64,000 bases of DNA, from assembly GCA_963667575.2 (NCBI GenBank), contig CAXXHY010000056.1, positions 1-64,000 of the forward strand. Direction: 5' to 3'. The stretch comes from G963665495 sp963667575 (lineage in GTDB: Bacteria > Desulfobacterota > Desulfovibrionia > Desulfovibrionales > Desulfovibrionaceae). Shown here one piece after another: positions 10,708 to 21,237 of the stretch (positions within the stretch are counted from its first letter, which is position 1; each line of letters begins with the position of its first letter). The notes under the pieces were generated by a model. That model was not told the DNA's origin. It did not search any database and saw only the letters and a list, made by a program, of their open reading frames with translations. The position numbers and the translations under genes are program-made.

Positions 10708-10737
10708 GCAGGGCGGTGTTTTATAACACCGCCCTGC
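10708..10737 (+). terminator. Strong hairpin after CPSC paralogue 2
   Basis: A perfect 13-bp stem GCAGGGCGGTGTT/AACACCGCCCTGC with loop TTAT, beginning 11 bases after the stop. No T run follows, so termination is likely but not classical. Confidence 0.65.
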
Positions 10738-10898
10738 CCCCGGTCAAAAATCTCAATATCTGGATAGTATTTAAATGACGCGTCCTGGTTCACAAACTTT
10801 GTTTGCAGCGGCTGAGCGATACAGTCGCTTTATGGATCTGCAAAACATATATTTAATGTGAATTCAAAAAGATAAAACGCGACATGGAAGGTTGGAGA

Positions 10899-11099
10899 TC
10901 AACCCAAGGAAGGTTTTTTGCTTTGCAGCCATTGTTGGTAATCTTCCCAGTACGCGACATCTTCCTCTTTCTGCGAAGGAACGTCAGGTCTGGGAATGCT
11001 TTGATCATCGAGCCATTGACGAAAAGGCTCACGATCACTGCGTGGTATGTCAGAAATCATTACGTACAGTTTTCCCTCGGCGTTTCTATGAACTTTCAT
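10899..11099 (-). CDS. Small hypothetical protein
   Basis: 66 residues starting MKVHRNAEGKLYVMISDIPR, with TGAGGA seven bases before the ATG. It is acidic and rich in W, Q and P toward the end (EEDVAYWEDYQQWLQSKKPS). There is no signal peptide or known motif. It is convergent with the CPSC genes. The good start site and protein-like composition support a real gene; the function is unknown. Confidence 0.5.
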   Translation of the reverse strand: MKVHRNAEGKLYVMISDIPRSDREPFRQWLDDQSIPRPDVPSQKEEDVAYWEDYQQWLQSKKPSLG

Positions 11100-11340
11100 C
11101 TGGTTGTTTTCCTCATTTCACTTTCAAAACCCGGCCGCATAAATACTGTCCCTCGGTATTCTCCGGCCCTCTATCCGCAGGGTAGCCAGCATATCCGAAA
11201 AACACGCATGGCATTTCTGTGTAACCGTTCGACAGATGCACCCTGGTGCGGCATTCCACCCCGCCCGGCAGACTATTGTCCAGGCAAAATCAACCTCAAG
11301 TCACGGAATATACCCGAGCTAGGACCAGAAGAAAAGATAT

Positions 11341-11616
11341 TTAGTTCGTTCCAAAAAAATTGTATCTGTTTTTTTCCAGTATCCGCCGAGCTAACTCGCT
11401 TTTTTCATTGAGTTCTGAATCTCCAGGCAAAAAGAACCTATGCCCGGATCCATCTCTTTTCGGCACAGCCCATGCGACGACACAACGGCCAGGCTTACAT
11501 GCATGGCACTGAAATTTTCCTGCGACACAAGCCGCACTTCCTGCCACAAAAGCAATTCCCGCCCCCGGATATGCATCGAATAATCCGGAAGCGGGAATCA
11601 ACAAAACAGCTCTCAC
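11341..11616 (-). CDS. Possible small cysteine-containing protein
   Basis: Open frame of 91 codons (GTG at 11616) containing AGKFQCHACKPGRCVVAWAVPK with a CxxC and a third cysteine, then RFFLPGDSELNEKSELARRI. The second half reads like a real protein, but the start lacks a ribosome site and the N-terminus is weak, so the true frame may begin elsewhere or be shifted as in neighbouring genes. Unassigned. Confidence 0.3.
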   Translation of the reverse strand: MRAVLLIPASGLFDAYPGAGIAFVAGSAACVAGKFQCHACKPGRCVVAWAVPKRDGSGHRFFLPGDSELNEKSELARRILEKNRYNFFGTN

Positions 11617-11658
11617 TTCAATAGCCGCAACAAATGGCGTTCTAAAAACTTAACGGGA

Positions 11659-14183
11659 TTACATGCACCAATCCTTGCGCGGAACAACCTGCCAGATTTC
11701 CTTGGCGTATTCGCGGATGGTACGGTCACTGGAAAATTTTCCCATATTGGCGGTATTCATAATCGAACACCGGGCCCATTTGTCGGAATCCTGAAACAGG
11801 CGTGAAGCTTCTTCCTGGCAACTGATATAGGACTGATAATCCGCCAGCAGAAAATAATGATCGCCACCGTACAGCAGAGAGTCGAAAATCGGTTTGAACA
11901 ACCCGGGCTGATGGGGAGAAAACAGATCGCCGGCGATCTGCTCGAGGCATATGCGCAATTCGGTGTTGCTGTCGAAAAAGTACCACGGATTATATCCGCG
12001 CTGCCGCAATTCCAGCAGTTCTTCCGCGGTATGACCGAAGATGAACATGTTTTCCTTGCCCACTTCCTCGAGCATTTCGATATTGGCGCCGTCCAGAGTG
12101 CCCATGATCAGCGCCCCGTTCAAGGCGAACTTCATATTGCCCGTTCCCGAGGCTTCGTATCCGGCTGTTGAGATCTGCTCAGAAAGATCCGTGGCAGGAA
12201 TGATCCGTTCTGCCTGCGATACGCAATAATTGGGTAAAAAGACCACCTTGAGCCGATTGCCGATGACCGGATCACTATTGACGACCGCAGCCACCGCATT
12301 GATAAGCCGGATGACCAGCTTGGCCATAAAATACCCGGGAGCGGCTTTCCCTCCGAACATCACCGTACGGGGTACGTAGTCGGCTTCGGGATTGCTGCGA
12401 ATGCGGTTGTACAGGGTGATGACATGCAAAACATTGAGCAGTTGCCGCTTATACTCGTGTATCCGTTTTACATGGACATCGAACAGACTCGCGGTGTCCA
12501 CATCAATGCCAACCTTTCGCTTGATGTAGACGGCGAGGCGTTCCTTGTTGGCTTGTTTGATCTTCAGCCACTCTTTTCGAAAAGCGGGATCATCCGCTTT
12601 GGGAGCCAGGGCCTTGAGCATATCCAGATCGCAAACCCACTGCCTGCTGATTTCCTTGTCCAGCAATGCGGACAAATGCGGATTGGCCTGCTTCAACCAA
12701 CGACGAGGAGTGATGCCATTGGTCTTGTTGTTGAACAACGTCGGATACAGCACATGAAAATCATGAAAAACCTGCTCTTTGACCAGTTCGGAGTGCATGG
12801 CGGAAACGCCATTGACGGACAGACTGCCCACTATGGCCAGATGGGCCATACGTACGCGTTTCTCGGCCCCTTCCTGGATCAGGGAAAGACGCGACTTGAT
12901 TCCCTCGTCCCCAGGGAAACGTTCTTCCACTTCCTCCAGAAAACGCCGGTTGATCTCAAAAATGATCTGCAAATGGCGCGGCAGCACACGTCCGAGCATT
13001 TCCACAGGCCAGGTTTCCAGAGCTTCCGGCAAAAGCGTATGGTTGGTGTACGCGAAAGTCCGGCGACAAATTTCCCAGGCTACATCCCACTCCACGAACT
13101 CCTCGTCCCACCAGAAGGCGCATCAGCTCCGGGATTGCAATGCTCGGATGCGTATCATTCAACTGTATGGCGACCTTGTCCGGCAGGTCTGAAAAATTCT
13201 TGTTGCGCTTCTTGAATCGACGCAGAATGTCATCCAGGGTGGCGGCAACGAAAAAATACTGCTGCTTCAGCCTGAGCTCGCGCCCCTGTTCCACCTGCTC
13301 GCTGGGATACAAAACCTTGGAAATATTCTCGTCCCTGACCTTTTCCTCCACAGCACCGATATAGTTGCCTTCATTGAAAAAACCCAGGTCGAACTCAACG
13401 TCCGTACGTGCGGACCACAGACGCATATTGATGACGCGCTCGTTTTCAAAACCAGGCACCAGCATGTCGCAGGCTATGGCCATTACCTGCTGCGCATCGC
13501 CCCATTCGTGCCGAAGCCGCCCCGCGGAATCGGTATAACTCGTATACGCGCCCGTAAAACTTCACACCCGTGAGAAATTTGCCTCGATCGAATTCCCAGG
13601 GATTGCCGCTACGCATCCAGTTGTCGCATTTTTCAACCTGTTCGCCATTGACGATGGTCTGATGAAACATTCCGTAATCATACCGTATTCCATAACCGTA
13701 CCCGGCAATGTCCAAGGCTGCGATGGAATCGAGAAAACAGGACGCCAAACGTCCGAGACCGCCGTTCCCCAGACCGGCGTCCCACTCTTCTTCCGCCAGA
13801 TCCTCCAGGTCATAACCAAGTTCTTTCATGGCCTGTACGGCCGTGTCGTAAATTCCGAGACAATACAGATTGTTCAGCAGGGATTTGCCAGGCAGGTATT
13901 CCAGAGAAAGATAATAGACCCGTTTGGACTTATCATCATAGTACGAGCGCTGCGTCTTGATCCAGTTGTCGATCAATCTGTCCCGTACGGCATAGGCGAG
14001 TGCGAGGTAATAGTTGTAATTGCTTTTGCGGGCATAATCACTGCCCAGGGTCGAAACGATATGCCGGATGATGTCTTTCTTCAGTCCAAGGACGGAATCT
14101 CCCTCGTCTACCCCTCCGTACCAACTAAAATCATTCGTATGATCAACCTGGGCCGATTTCTTGTCCTTTTTCTTGTGAGACAT
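11659..14183 (-). pseudogene. glgP: Glycogen/alpha-glucan phosphorylase, two frameshifts
   Basis: PLP-dependent GT35 enzyme that releases glucose-1-phosphate from glycogen or maltodextrin. ATG at 14183 (MSHKKKDKKSAQ) is favoured over 14189 because AAGGGG then sits 7 bases upstream. N-terminal blocks are LSLEYLPGKSLLNNL and WDAGLGNGGLGRLASCFLDS; the PLP-lysine region is SGTGNMKFALNGALIMGTLD near residue 680. The end is KDWCM. Frame changes near 13515 (RFRG to EWGDAQQ) and 13105 split an otherwise full-length protein of about 840 residues. It stands alone here, without other glycogen genes. Confidence 0.85.
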
Positions 14184-14336
14184 CTGCATTCCCCTTTATG
14201 ACTTTCAGGATTTTTGGGCATACTGGGAATCCGTTATAAAATCATACATCAAGGAAAGCAATAGTATTCTGAATTTTTCCTGTTACCTGACGCGAAAATC
14301 GTCAAAAAATCGAAAACTGGAATGAAAATGATCAGC

Positions 14337-16505
14337 TCAGCGAGCAATATGAAAGGCTTTACCTGACGCATACAGGCTCTGGCGCGCGGCTATTTCGGCT
14401 GCATAACATTCATCTCCCCCCTGCTTCGCAAGTACCGCAGCACGCCCGGCGGTTCGTTGCGCTTCGTTGAAATGTCCGCTTTCAGCAAGGGCAGCGGCCA
14501 AAGCATCGGCCGTCAAGGCTGTTTCCCCACCTTGAAGTTCGATGGCCCGGACAGCGAATTCCAAGGCAGATTCTCCATCTCTGCGTGCCTTTTCAGGATT
14601 TGTCGCCAAAGCCCAGGCAATTTGCCGCAAAACAAGGGCATTTTCAGACGTATCCATGTTGCTGAGCAACTTTCTCATCAACCCCAGCACAGGTTTGGAT
14701 TCAGGCGCCTGGCGCTTTGCAAGGATCAGGCAGACTACGGCATCAGCAAGTTTCCTTTGATGCACCTTCAGTTGAGCCTGCGCATAAAGCGTACGGGCAT
14801 CATAAGGCGCCAACGCAATGGCTCCGTCAATATAAACCTCTCTCTGATCCGCAGCGGCCTTGGAAGCCTTGTCCAGCAGCATGGAGACAAACGTGCTTAC
14901 TCTCTCCTGCTTTCTCGTATCGTTTGGCTCAAAAGTATTGGCTGCCTGCAGAGCTTTCACCGAATAGTCCACTTCTCCGCACATCAAGGAAATATACGCC
15001 AGCTTGGCAAGTATGTCGCTGTCTTCTGGCTGAACATTGGCCAGATACTTCATATACGTCATGGCATCTTGATATCTTTCCAATTCGACGTACGAATCAG
15101 TGAGCAATTTCAAAACTTCCGGCTTCCAGTGATCCATCTTGAAGTAGCGCTCCAGCACATCTGCTGCTTCTGCATAGCGTTCCTGCGTATAAAGGAAACC
15201 ACCAAGGTTGTACAAAGCGATTTTATTGTACGGATTTACATCCAGCATACGTTCAAAAAGCGTTGCTCCATCCTTCCAGGTACGCACCTGGTGATGCGTC
15301 GTATTGACAAGCAGCCCCAGGGCTAGAACAAAAATCACAACAACAGCCGCTCGCACTTTGGGGAACCGTGTAACTATCGAACTTATGGTCCAGACAACGG
15401 CAATATACAATCCGATGTACGGCAAATACACATACCTGTCCGCCTTGGCCTGCATCCCCACCTGAACAATACCGATCACAGGCAGAAGCATGCCCAGGAA
15501 CCACAGCAGTCCTACGGGAAGGTATGGTGCCTGCCTGGCCCGCAGCAACGCAACCAGAAGCAGAGCCAGCAGAAAAACCGCACAGCCAAGAGCATAGACC
15601 GTCGAAATATCAAAGGGATATGGATACAGGGCATTCAGCCCGCTGGGATAAAAAGCCAGCCTCAGATAATCGACATAGGAAACCAGGGCATTCTTTACGC
15701 GCAATTCCAATGGAATAATGGCCAGGTCGCTCATGGCCATATTCTTCTGCTGGGCCGCGAGACTAATCCAGCAAAAGAGCCCGGTAAGCAGTATGAAAGG
15801 GACTTTTTCCAAAAGCAGACGCGCCAAAGACACCTTGTTTACGTCTGCCGGATAACTGTTTTTCAGACGTTCCAACGGCCAGTAATCCAGCAGCAACAGA
15901 ACAAAAGGAAAAGTGACCGCCATGGGCTTGCACATCAGCGCCAGGGCCTGACAGCCGAGTACGCAGCCATACCGCAGGCTCCCCGGACGCCGGACATACC
16001 GTTGGTAGGCCAGAAGACCGATCAGCACGAAAAACGCGCACAGTACGTCTTTCCGCTCCGAAATCCAGGCAACGGATTCCACATGCATGGGATGCACGGC
16101 AAAAACAGCCGCCACTGCGGCACTGCGCCACCGCGTACCTGTCATCCGCAGGAGGCACAGGAAAAGGAGCAGGGTGTTGAGACAATGCAACAGAAGATTG
16201 CCCAGATGATGCCCGGCAGCGTTGGACCCGAACAACTGTGCGTCGGCCATATGCGTCAGCCAGGTCAAAGGGTGCCAGTTTCCGCCGTCAGTGGTGGAAA
16301 AGGCCCATTTGAATCCCTCCCAGGACAAGCCGTGCAGCACCTGCTGGTTGTCTTGCACATAAAGCACATCATCCAGGGGCACGAACCCGTTCTTCAGCAT
16401 GGCCCCATGGGCTACTGCGACCAATATAATGAGTGCGATTGCAATAAGCGCAATCTTGCGTTTGTCGGAAATGCACATCTGTGTCATCAGAAAAACCAGC
16501 AACAA
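14337..16505 (-). CDS. Multispanning membrane protein with TPR tail
   Basis: 722 residues. The N-terminal half has about ten hydrophobic helices and the pattern LDDVLYVQDNQQVLHG, NWHPLTWLTHMADAQLFG and VFAVHPMHVESVAWISERKD, which is typical of the bacterial relatives of GT-C (PMT/Tmtc-like) membrane proteins. The early DD pair is where GT-C enzymes place their catalytic acidic residue. The C-terminal half (from about residue 410) is a run of tetratricopeptide repeats such as ALYNLGGFLYTQERYAEAAD. A membrane glycosyltransferase role is inferred. No ribosome site separates the candidate starts (16505, 16484, 16475). Confidence 0.7.
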   Translation of the reverse strand: MLLVFLMTQMCISDKRKIALIAIALIILVAVAHGAMLKNGFVPLDDVLYVQDNQQVLHGLSWEGFKWAFSTTDGGNWHPLTWLTHMADAQLFGSNAAGHHLGNLLLHCLNTLLLFLCLLRMTGTRWRSAAVAAVFAVHPMHVESVAWISERKDVLCAFFVLIGLLAYQRYVRRPGSLRYGCVLGCQALALMCKPMAVTFPFVLLLLDYWPLERLKNSYPADVNKVSLARLLLEKVPFILLTGLFCWISLAAQQKNMAMSDLAIIPLELRVKNALVSYVDYLRLAFYPSGLNALYPYPFDISTVYALGCAVFLLALLLVALLRARQAPYLPVGLLWFLGMLLPVIGIVQVGMQAKADRYVYLPYIGLYIAVVWTISSIVTRFPKVRAAVVVIFVLALGLLVNTTHHQVRTWKDGATLFERMLDVNPYNKIALYNLGGFLYTQERYAEAADVLERYFKMDHWKPEVLKLLTDSYVELERYQDAMTYMKYLANVQPEDSDILAKLAYISLMCGEVDYSVKALQAANTFEPNDTRKQERVSTFVSMLLDKASKAAADQREVYIDGAIALAPYDARTLYAQAQLKVHQRKLADAVVCLILAKRQAPESKPVLGLMRKLLSNMDTSENALVLRQIAWALATNPEKARRDGESALEFAVRAIELQGGETALTADALAAALAESGHFNEAQRTAGRAAVLAKQGGDECYAAEIAARQSLYASGKAFHIAR

Positions 16506-16695
16506 GGCGAAGTTATAATGCGAAAGAATGGCAAGGCACTATATACGGGACACACAGCAAACAGGTCAATAGAAGCGGCAAACGCCATCTTCCGGATATT
16601 CACTCAAAAGGGAATAGCAACGGCGCCCCTGAGGCCAGATTAATTGGCATAGGCGAGCTGTTTCAGGCAAGCATAATTTGAACAGAAAAATTGAC

Positions 16696-17025
16696 TCAAT
16701 GGGTTCGGAGTTCGTCGAAAAAAACCTGGCGCAGTCCGTAGTACAAACGCAAATTGAACCCTCCATGCTGGTAATCACGTATTTCCTGCACCAGGGGATG
16801 CGCCTCTACCAGCTGGTACAATTCCGCCAGGTCGTCATGGGCGAGAAAGGACAGCATTCTTTCAACCTGTGCCCCCTGATGCCGGTGAAACCACATCCTG
16901 ACCACTTTGTCGGCCATATACTGTGGCCGAAGAGCCGCCTGTCCAGGATCTGCCGGACTCAACAGTCCCAGGAAAAACACAAGGAGACCGAACAGCATCA
17001 GCACTATTTTCTGCTTTTTGAGCAT
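16696..17025 (-). CDS. Small exported or membrane-anchored protein
   Basis: About 109 residues. MLKKQKIVLMLFGLLVFFLG is a signal peptide or single anchor helix followed by a soluble part (RPQYMADKVVRMWFHRHQGA... QVFFDELRTH) with no known motif. ATG at 17025 is chosen because AAAGG lies 8 bases upstream; an in-frame ATG three codons earlier has none. Function unknown. Confidence 0.55.
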   Translation of the reverse strand: MLKKQKIVLMLFGLLVFFLGLLSPADPGQAALRPQYMADKVVRMWFHRHQGAQVERMLSFLAHDDLAELYQLVEAHPLVQEIRDYQHGGFNLRLYYGLRQVFFDELRTH

Positions 17026-17333
17026 TGAAAGCATCCTTTTCTTTCATCCGCAATCAAGACCGGTAAAGGCATCCACCCGCCGCAATTGCTGATCACCGGC
17101 TCTTCCGGGAACATCTCCATTAACAATAGGTAAGTATTCGGGAAATATTTTCCCTTGCCGAAATCAAAGCAAATTTCAAGCCAGAAAGTGCGAAAGAAAA
17201 GCGCACGAAATCCTCCCAAGGCAATATGGTTACCGGAACTTCACCAATCCGTAACATTCTTATCGTAAAGACACATTTTGTCAGGCTATGCAAATGGTTC
17301 ACTAATCAATAACCTTTCACCCATGGTGTTGCT
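17026..17333. other. Gene-free interval
   Basis: About 300 bases between divergent genes. No coding frame, strong hairpin or RNA was seen. It should contain the promoters for the small membrane protein (left) and the HD-GYP gene (right). Confidence 0.5.
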
Positions 17334-18914
17334 TTGCATAATTATGCTGGTTCGTTACCAGTTGATGCAGTGTCAACGAATCGTTTGACCCCACTGTTCA
17401 ACTACCTTCTTCCTGCATTGATTTTCTGGTGCATATGCCGTTTCAGCATGCTATGCGGTGCTACCACGGACTGGTCCCCGCTTATCTGGCCCGCGACCGG
17501 TTTTGCTTTTGCAGTTCTTATCAGACAAGGCGCAACAGCCCTGCCCTTGCTGATGGCTGCGGATTGCCTCGTACGAATGTCCATGCTTCCCCCTGTTCCA
17601 GCCGTCGCGCTATCCCTTTGCGATTGCCTGGGCGTTGTAGCTGCCTGCCAGGTATATCTGATGATGGCCTCCAACGAACCGCTGCCGGCTATTTCTGGCA
17701 ATGCGCTCTGGTTCGTATTTGCAGCAGCTCCGGCAGGTGCGGCCTGCAGCGGGCTGGCGGCAACAATCTGTTTTGCAGCTCTGACACACGCTCCGGACAG
17801 CACCTGGCTGCCTTTTTGCCTCAACTGGATGGTCTTCTGCGGAGCCGGATTTATCATCGGAGCCCCTGCCTTTCGGGAATGGTCGTCGGTTCTCATTGAC
17901 AGACAATGTTGCGTACGGCGATCCGACTTGCTGGAGTTTTTCCTCATTGCAGCCTGCGCCCTCGCCATGGGGTGTCTTTTTTTCCTGCGGACAAACAGCG
18001 GCCTCCTGAGTGGCTATCCTCTGGTATTTTTGTTTACCCCTTTGTTTCTCTGGGCAGCGCTGCGATTTGCCGCCTGTACGCTCTTCACCTTTCAATTTCT
18101 CGTCGGCATATGCGCTTTCTTCGGTGCTCTTCATGGAATGGGGCCTTTTGAAACAGCAGTGCAACAGCAATCCAATCTTCTGGTCCATACCTATCTTATC
18201 GTACTCAGCGGTACGGGCATCATCGTCTATGCGGTGCTTGCAGAACGCAAAAAAACCATCGCAGCCCTGGAAGTGTCTAAAGACGTGGCCATTGCCAGCC
18301 TGGCTTCTCTGTCTGAAACACGCGACCATGAGACTGGCGCGCACATCATGCGTACCAGGCACTACGTACGCACTCTTGCCAAGCAACTGCAGAGTTCGTC
18401 TCCCTATGGGCCGCAACTGACGGAAACATACATCGATATGTTATACAAATCCGCGCCACTGCATGATATCGGCAAAATCGGCGTTCCCGATGCCATCCTC
18501 TTGAAACCCGGTAAATTGACCAAAGAAGAATTTGAGGAAATCAAAAAACACGCCGTGTATGGTCGCAATGTTTTACGTGATACGCAGGAAAAACTGGGTT
18601 CGGATCCGTTGATCACCATGGCAGAAGAAATTGCCTACACCCACCACGAAAAATGGGATGGAAGCGGCTATCCGCAAGGATTGAAAGGATTGGATATTCC
18701 ATTGTCCGGACGCTTGATGGCCCTGGCGGACGTCTATGATGCATTGATAAGCAAGCGCATTTACAAAAAATCAAGCTCGCATCTCCAGGCCAAGGAAATC
18801 ATCATGAAAGGCGCCGGTTCTCACTTTGACCCTGAAATTGTCAACGCTTTTATCAGAAAAGAACACGAGTTCGTTCGTATAGCCTGGGAATACGCAGACG
18901 AAAACGCTTCGTGA
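17334..18914 (+). CDS. MASE1-type membrane sensor with HD-GYP phosphodiesterase
   Basis: 526 residues. The first 310 form a multi-helix membrane domain of MASE1 type (WSPLIWPATGFAFAVLIRQG is the signature region). The rest is an HD-GYP domain: ETRDHETGAHIMRTRHYV, then SAPLHDIGKIGVPDAILLKP with the HD pair near residue 380, and HHEKWDGSGYPQGL with the GYP motif near residue 440. All metal-binding His/Asp positions I can place are present, so it should hydrolyse cyclic-di-GMP. The TTG at 17334 is the earliest start in frame, without a clear ribosome site. It is first in a three-gene unit. Confidence 0.85.
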   Translation: MHNYAGSLPVDAVSTNRLTPLFNYLLPALIFWCICRFSMLCGATTDWSPLIWPATGFAFAVLIRQGATALPLLMAADCLVRMSMLPPVPAVALSLCDCLGVVAACQVYLMMASNEPLPAISGNALWFVFAAAPAGAACSGLAATICFAALTHAPDSTWLPFCLNWMVFCGAGFIIGAPAFREWSSVLIDRQCCVRRSDLLEFFLIAACALAMGCLFFLRTNSGLLSGYPLVFLFTPLFLWAALRFAACTLFTFQFLVGICAFFGALHGMGPFETAVQQQSNLLVHTYLIVLSGTGIIVYAVLAERKKTIAALEVSKDVAIASLASLSETRDHETGAHIMRTRHYVRTLAKQLQSSSPYGPQLTETYIDMLYKSAPLHDIGKIGVPDAILLKPGKLTKEEFEEIKKHAVYGRNVLRDTQEKLGSDPLITMAEEIAYTHHEKWDGSGYPQGLKGLDIPLSGRLMALADVYDALISKRIYKKSSSHLQAKEIIMKGAGSHFDPEIVNAFIRKEHEFVRIAWEYADENAS

Positions 18915-18942
18915 CGTCTGTGAATTTCGCCTCTGGTTTTTT

Positions 18943-21237
18943 ATGAAATTGAAAAAATTCTTTTCCCCAAAATTGCACTATGCGAGCTCCGAGGAACCCG
19001 CGTCTCAGGATACGGGCTTCTTTCTCGACAAGGCGACAGCGCAAAAAATATCGCAAAACGCTTTGAATCAGCATTCCGGTTTTGTCGGTTGTATTCTCCT
19101 CAGCATGCGCCCTTTTCTGCAGCGGAGCAATCGCTCGGATTCCGGACTTCGCTTTGAGGTCATCAGACAATTCACCCAGGAATGCCTAGATAAAGCCTCG
19201 GGATTTCTGCCCTTTGCGAACATCATTTTCGGACAGCGCATCGGCATCCACTCTGTTCTGCTCCTCTATTCGCTGGACAAACAGCATACCCTTAATTTCA
19301 TCAAGGGAGCCGGCCTGCTCAGGTTATGCGTCCGGGACAACCTGCATCTTTCGTTTCCGCAGGCCGCGCCACTGCTCGACATTGAAATGGGCTGTTCGAC
19401 CCAGCAGGCCATTCGTTCGACTCCGGCCGAACACATGATCTTCAGGGCCGTTTCCGATGCCTTTCAAAACATGACCCTTCCAAAAGATTCTAATTCGCTG
19501 CCGCTTCATGACGAGCTGAAAAACGTCCTGGAAGAGCAGGCGCTTTCCGTGTCCATGGACCCTCTGGTCGAACTGAACACAGGAAATCTGCTCGGATGGG
19601 AACCCTCGTTTGCCCCGCATCAATCCAGCAGTTTCCAGAGCTTCGAATCTTTGCTGCGCTTCTCATCGGAGACAGGCATGGTTTTCAATCTCAATCGGCT
19701 CTGTCTTTCGCTGGGATTTGAAAATGCGCCTGAACTGCATGACGGCCAACGGATCTTTTCCAAACTGTTTCCGGATGCCTTGCTGCACAACTTTGCGCTT
19801 GAAGGCTGCATGCAGTTGCTCAACGCCTTTCAGATGGATGAGAAAAACCTTGTTTTCATGCTTGCGGACATTCCAGACTGGTCTCAGGGAGAAACACTCA
19901 CAAGGGAATTACTTGAGATTAAAAAACGTAATATTTCAGTAGGATTGAGCAATGTAAACGTTGACACTCTCAATCTCCGTCTGCTGACTGGTTTGCGACC
20001 GGAATACTTGCAAGTAAACCTGGCAGCCCCGGCCTTCTCCGACAATACGGACAGCTTCCAGCTCATCAAAGAGCTGTTGTTGCTATCCGATGCGATCAAC
20101 TCCAAGCTCATAATCGAGGGAATCGACTCTTCTTTGGAACTGAGCCAGCTGACTGCCATGGGAGCATACGCGGGAAAGGGAAAAATGCTGACAGAACTGG
20201 TTTGTCGGCCGTTGGAACTACCCCAGGCTCACCCTGTGGCGACGTGTTCGGATGCCATGATTTGCCGCTCTCCAGCCGGCGAGCTTGCTGTTCCAGCCTG
20301 CACGGTTACTCCGGAAACCACTGTGGGTCATGTTCAGGAAATTTTGCAGCACCAGCCTCCGCTAAGCCAGGTTGTGGTGGTAAACGGCATGCGGCCCGTA
20401 GGACTGATCATGAAATATACGCTGGACGATCAACTCAGCACCCAATTCGGTCTGGCGTTGTATATGAACCGACCTGTCGCAAAATTGATGGATACGTCTT
20501 TTTTTCAGGTCGAGGCGGATCAGCCTTTGGAGGAAGTCGCCCAAAAAGCCATGAAGCGCCCGGATGACAAACTCTACGATGACATCGTGGTAACCAAAAA
20601 CGGCGCACTTTTTGGCCTTCTCTCCGTGCAGCGTATGCTGGATACCATGGCCCAGGTTCAGCTCGAACTGGCCAAAGGCGCCAATCCTCTGACCGGCCTG
20701 CCCGGCAATGTTTCCATTGAAACCTCCATTGAAAAAAGGGCCAAGGCAAAAGAACCCATCAGTCTGGCGTACGTGGATCTGGACAATTTCAAGGTGTACA
20801 ATGATGTCTACGGATTCGAAAATGGCGACCGCATCATCCGGCTTACTGCCAAGACATTGTCGGAAGCCTTGAAAATGCATGGCATGCCCGGAGATCTTCT
20901 CGGACATGTGGGTGGCGATGATTTTGTCATCATTGCAGACCAGGACCGGGTCAGCCAGATCTGCAATTGCGCCATCGATCTTTTTTCCATGGAAATTCCG
21001 GAATACTACAATGAAGCGGACAGATACCGCGGATATATAGAGGGTACCGGACGCAATGGAGAAAAAGGAAACTTTGACCTGGTCTCCATGTCCATAGGAA
21101 TTCTGGATTGTGACTTCAAAACGCATTTTTCCATGCAGGAATTGAGCGTCGCAGTGGCGCAGGTGAAAAAAAAGGCCAAGATTGTTTCCGGCAATTCCTG
21201 CGTACGGCATTGCGAGTCCCCCGAGTTGTGCTCATGA
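18943..21237 (+). CDS. Degenerate EAL, CBS pair and GGDEF-like protein
   Basis: 764 residues, cytoplasmic. Residues about 190-420 resemble an EAL domain, but the family start (VDLKTGEIVGYEALLR in active enzymes) here reads VELNTGNLLGWEPSF, so the EAL triad is lost. Residues about 440-570 hold two CBS motifs (VTPETTVGHVQEIL and MDTSFFQVEADQPLEEVAQK). Residues about 590-750 are a GGDEF domain with LAYVDLDNFKVYNDVYGFENG intact but the signature reading GGDDF. It is probably a nucleotide-sensing regulator rather than a normal cyclase or phosphodiesterase. It starts 28 bases after the upstream HD-GYP gene and overlaps the next start. Confidence 0.8.
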   Translation: MKLKKFFSPKLHYASSEEPASQDTGFFLDKATAQKISQNALNQHSGFVGCILLSMRPFLQRSNRSDSGLRFEVIRQFTQECLDKASGFLPFANIIFGQRIGIHSVLLLYSLDKQHTLNFIKGAGLLRLCVRDNLHLSFPQAAPLLDIEMGCSTQQAIRSTPAEHMIFRAVSDAFQNMTLPKDSNSLPLHDELKNVLEEQALSVSMDPLVELNTGNLLGWEPSFAPHQSSSFQSFESLLRFSSETGMVFNLNRLCLSLGFENAPELHDGQRIFSKLFPDALLHNFALEGCMQLLNAFQMDEKNLVFMLADIPDWSQGETLTRELLEIKKRNISVGLSNVNVDTLNLRLLTGLRPEYLQVNLAAPAFSDNTDSFQLIKELLLLSDAINSKLIIEGIDSSLELSQLTAMGAYAGKGKMLTELVCRPLELPQAHPVATCSDAMICRSPAGELAVPACTVTPETTVGHVQEILQHQPPLSQVVVVNGMRPVGLIMKYTLDDQLSTQFGLALYMNRPVAKLMDTSFFQVEADQPLEEVAQKAMKRPDDKLYDDIVVTKNGALFGLLSVQRMLDTMAQVQLELAKGANPLTGLPGNVSIETSIEKRAKAKEPISLAYVDLDNFKVYNDVYGFENGDRIIRLTAKTLSEALKMHGMPGDLLGHVGGDDFVIIADQDRVSQICNCAIDLFSMEIPEYYNEADRYRGYIEGTGRNGEKGNFDLVSMSIGILDCDFKTHFSMQELSVAVAQVKKKAKIVSGNSCVRHCESPELCS

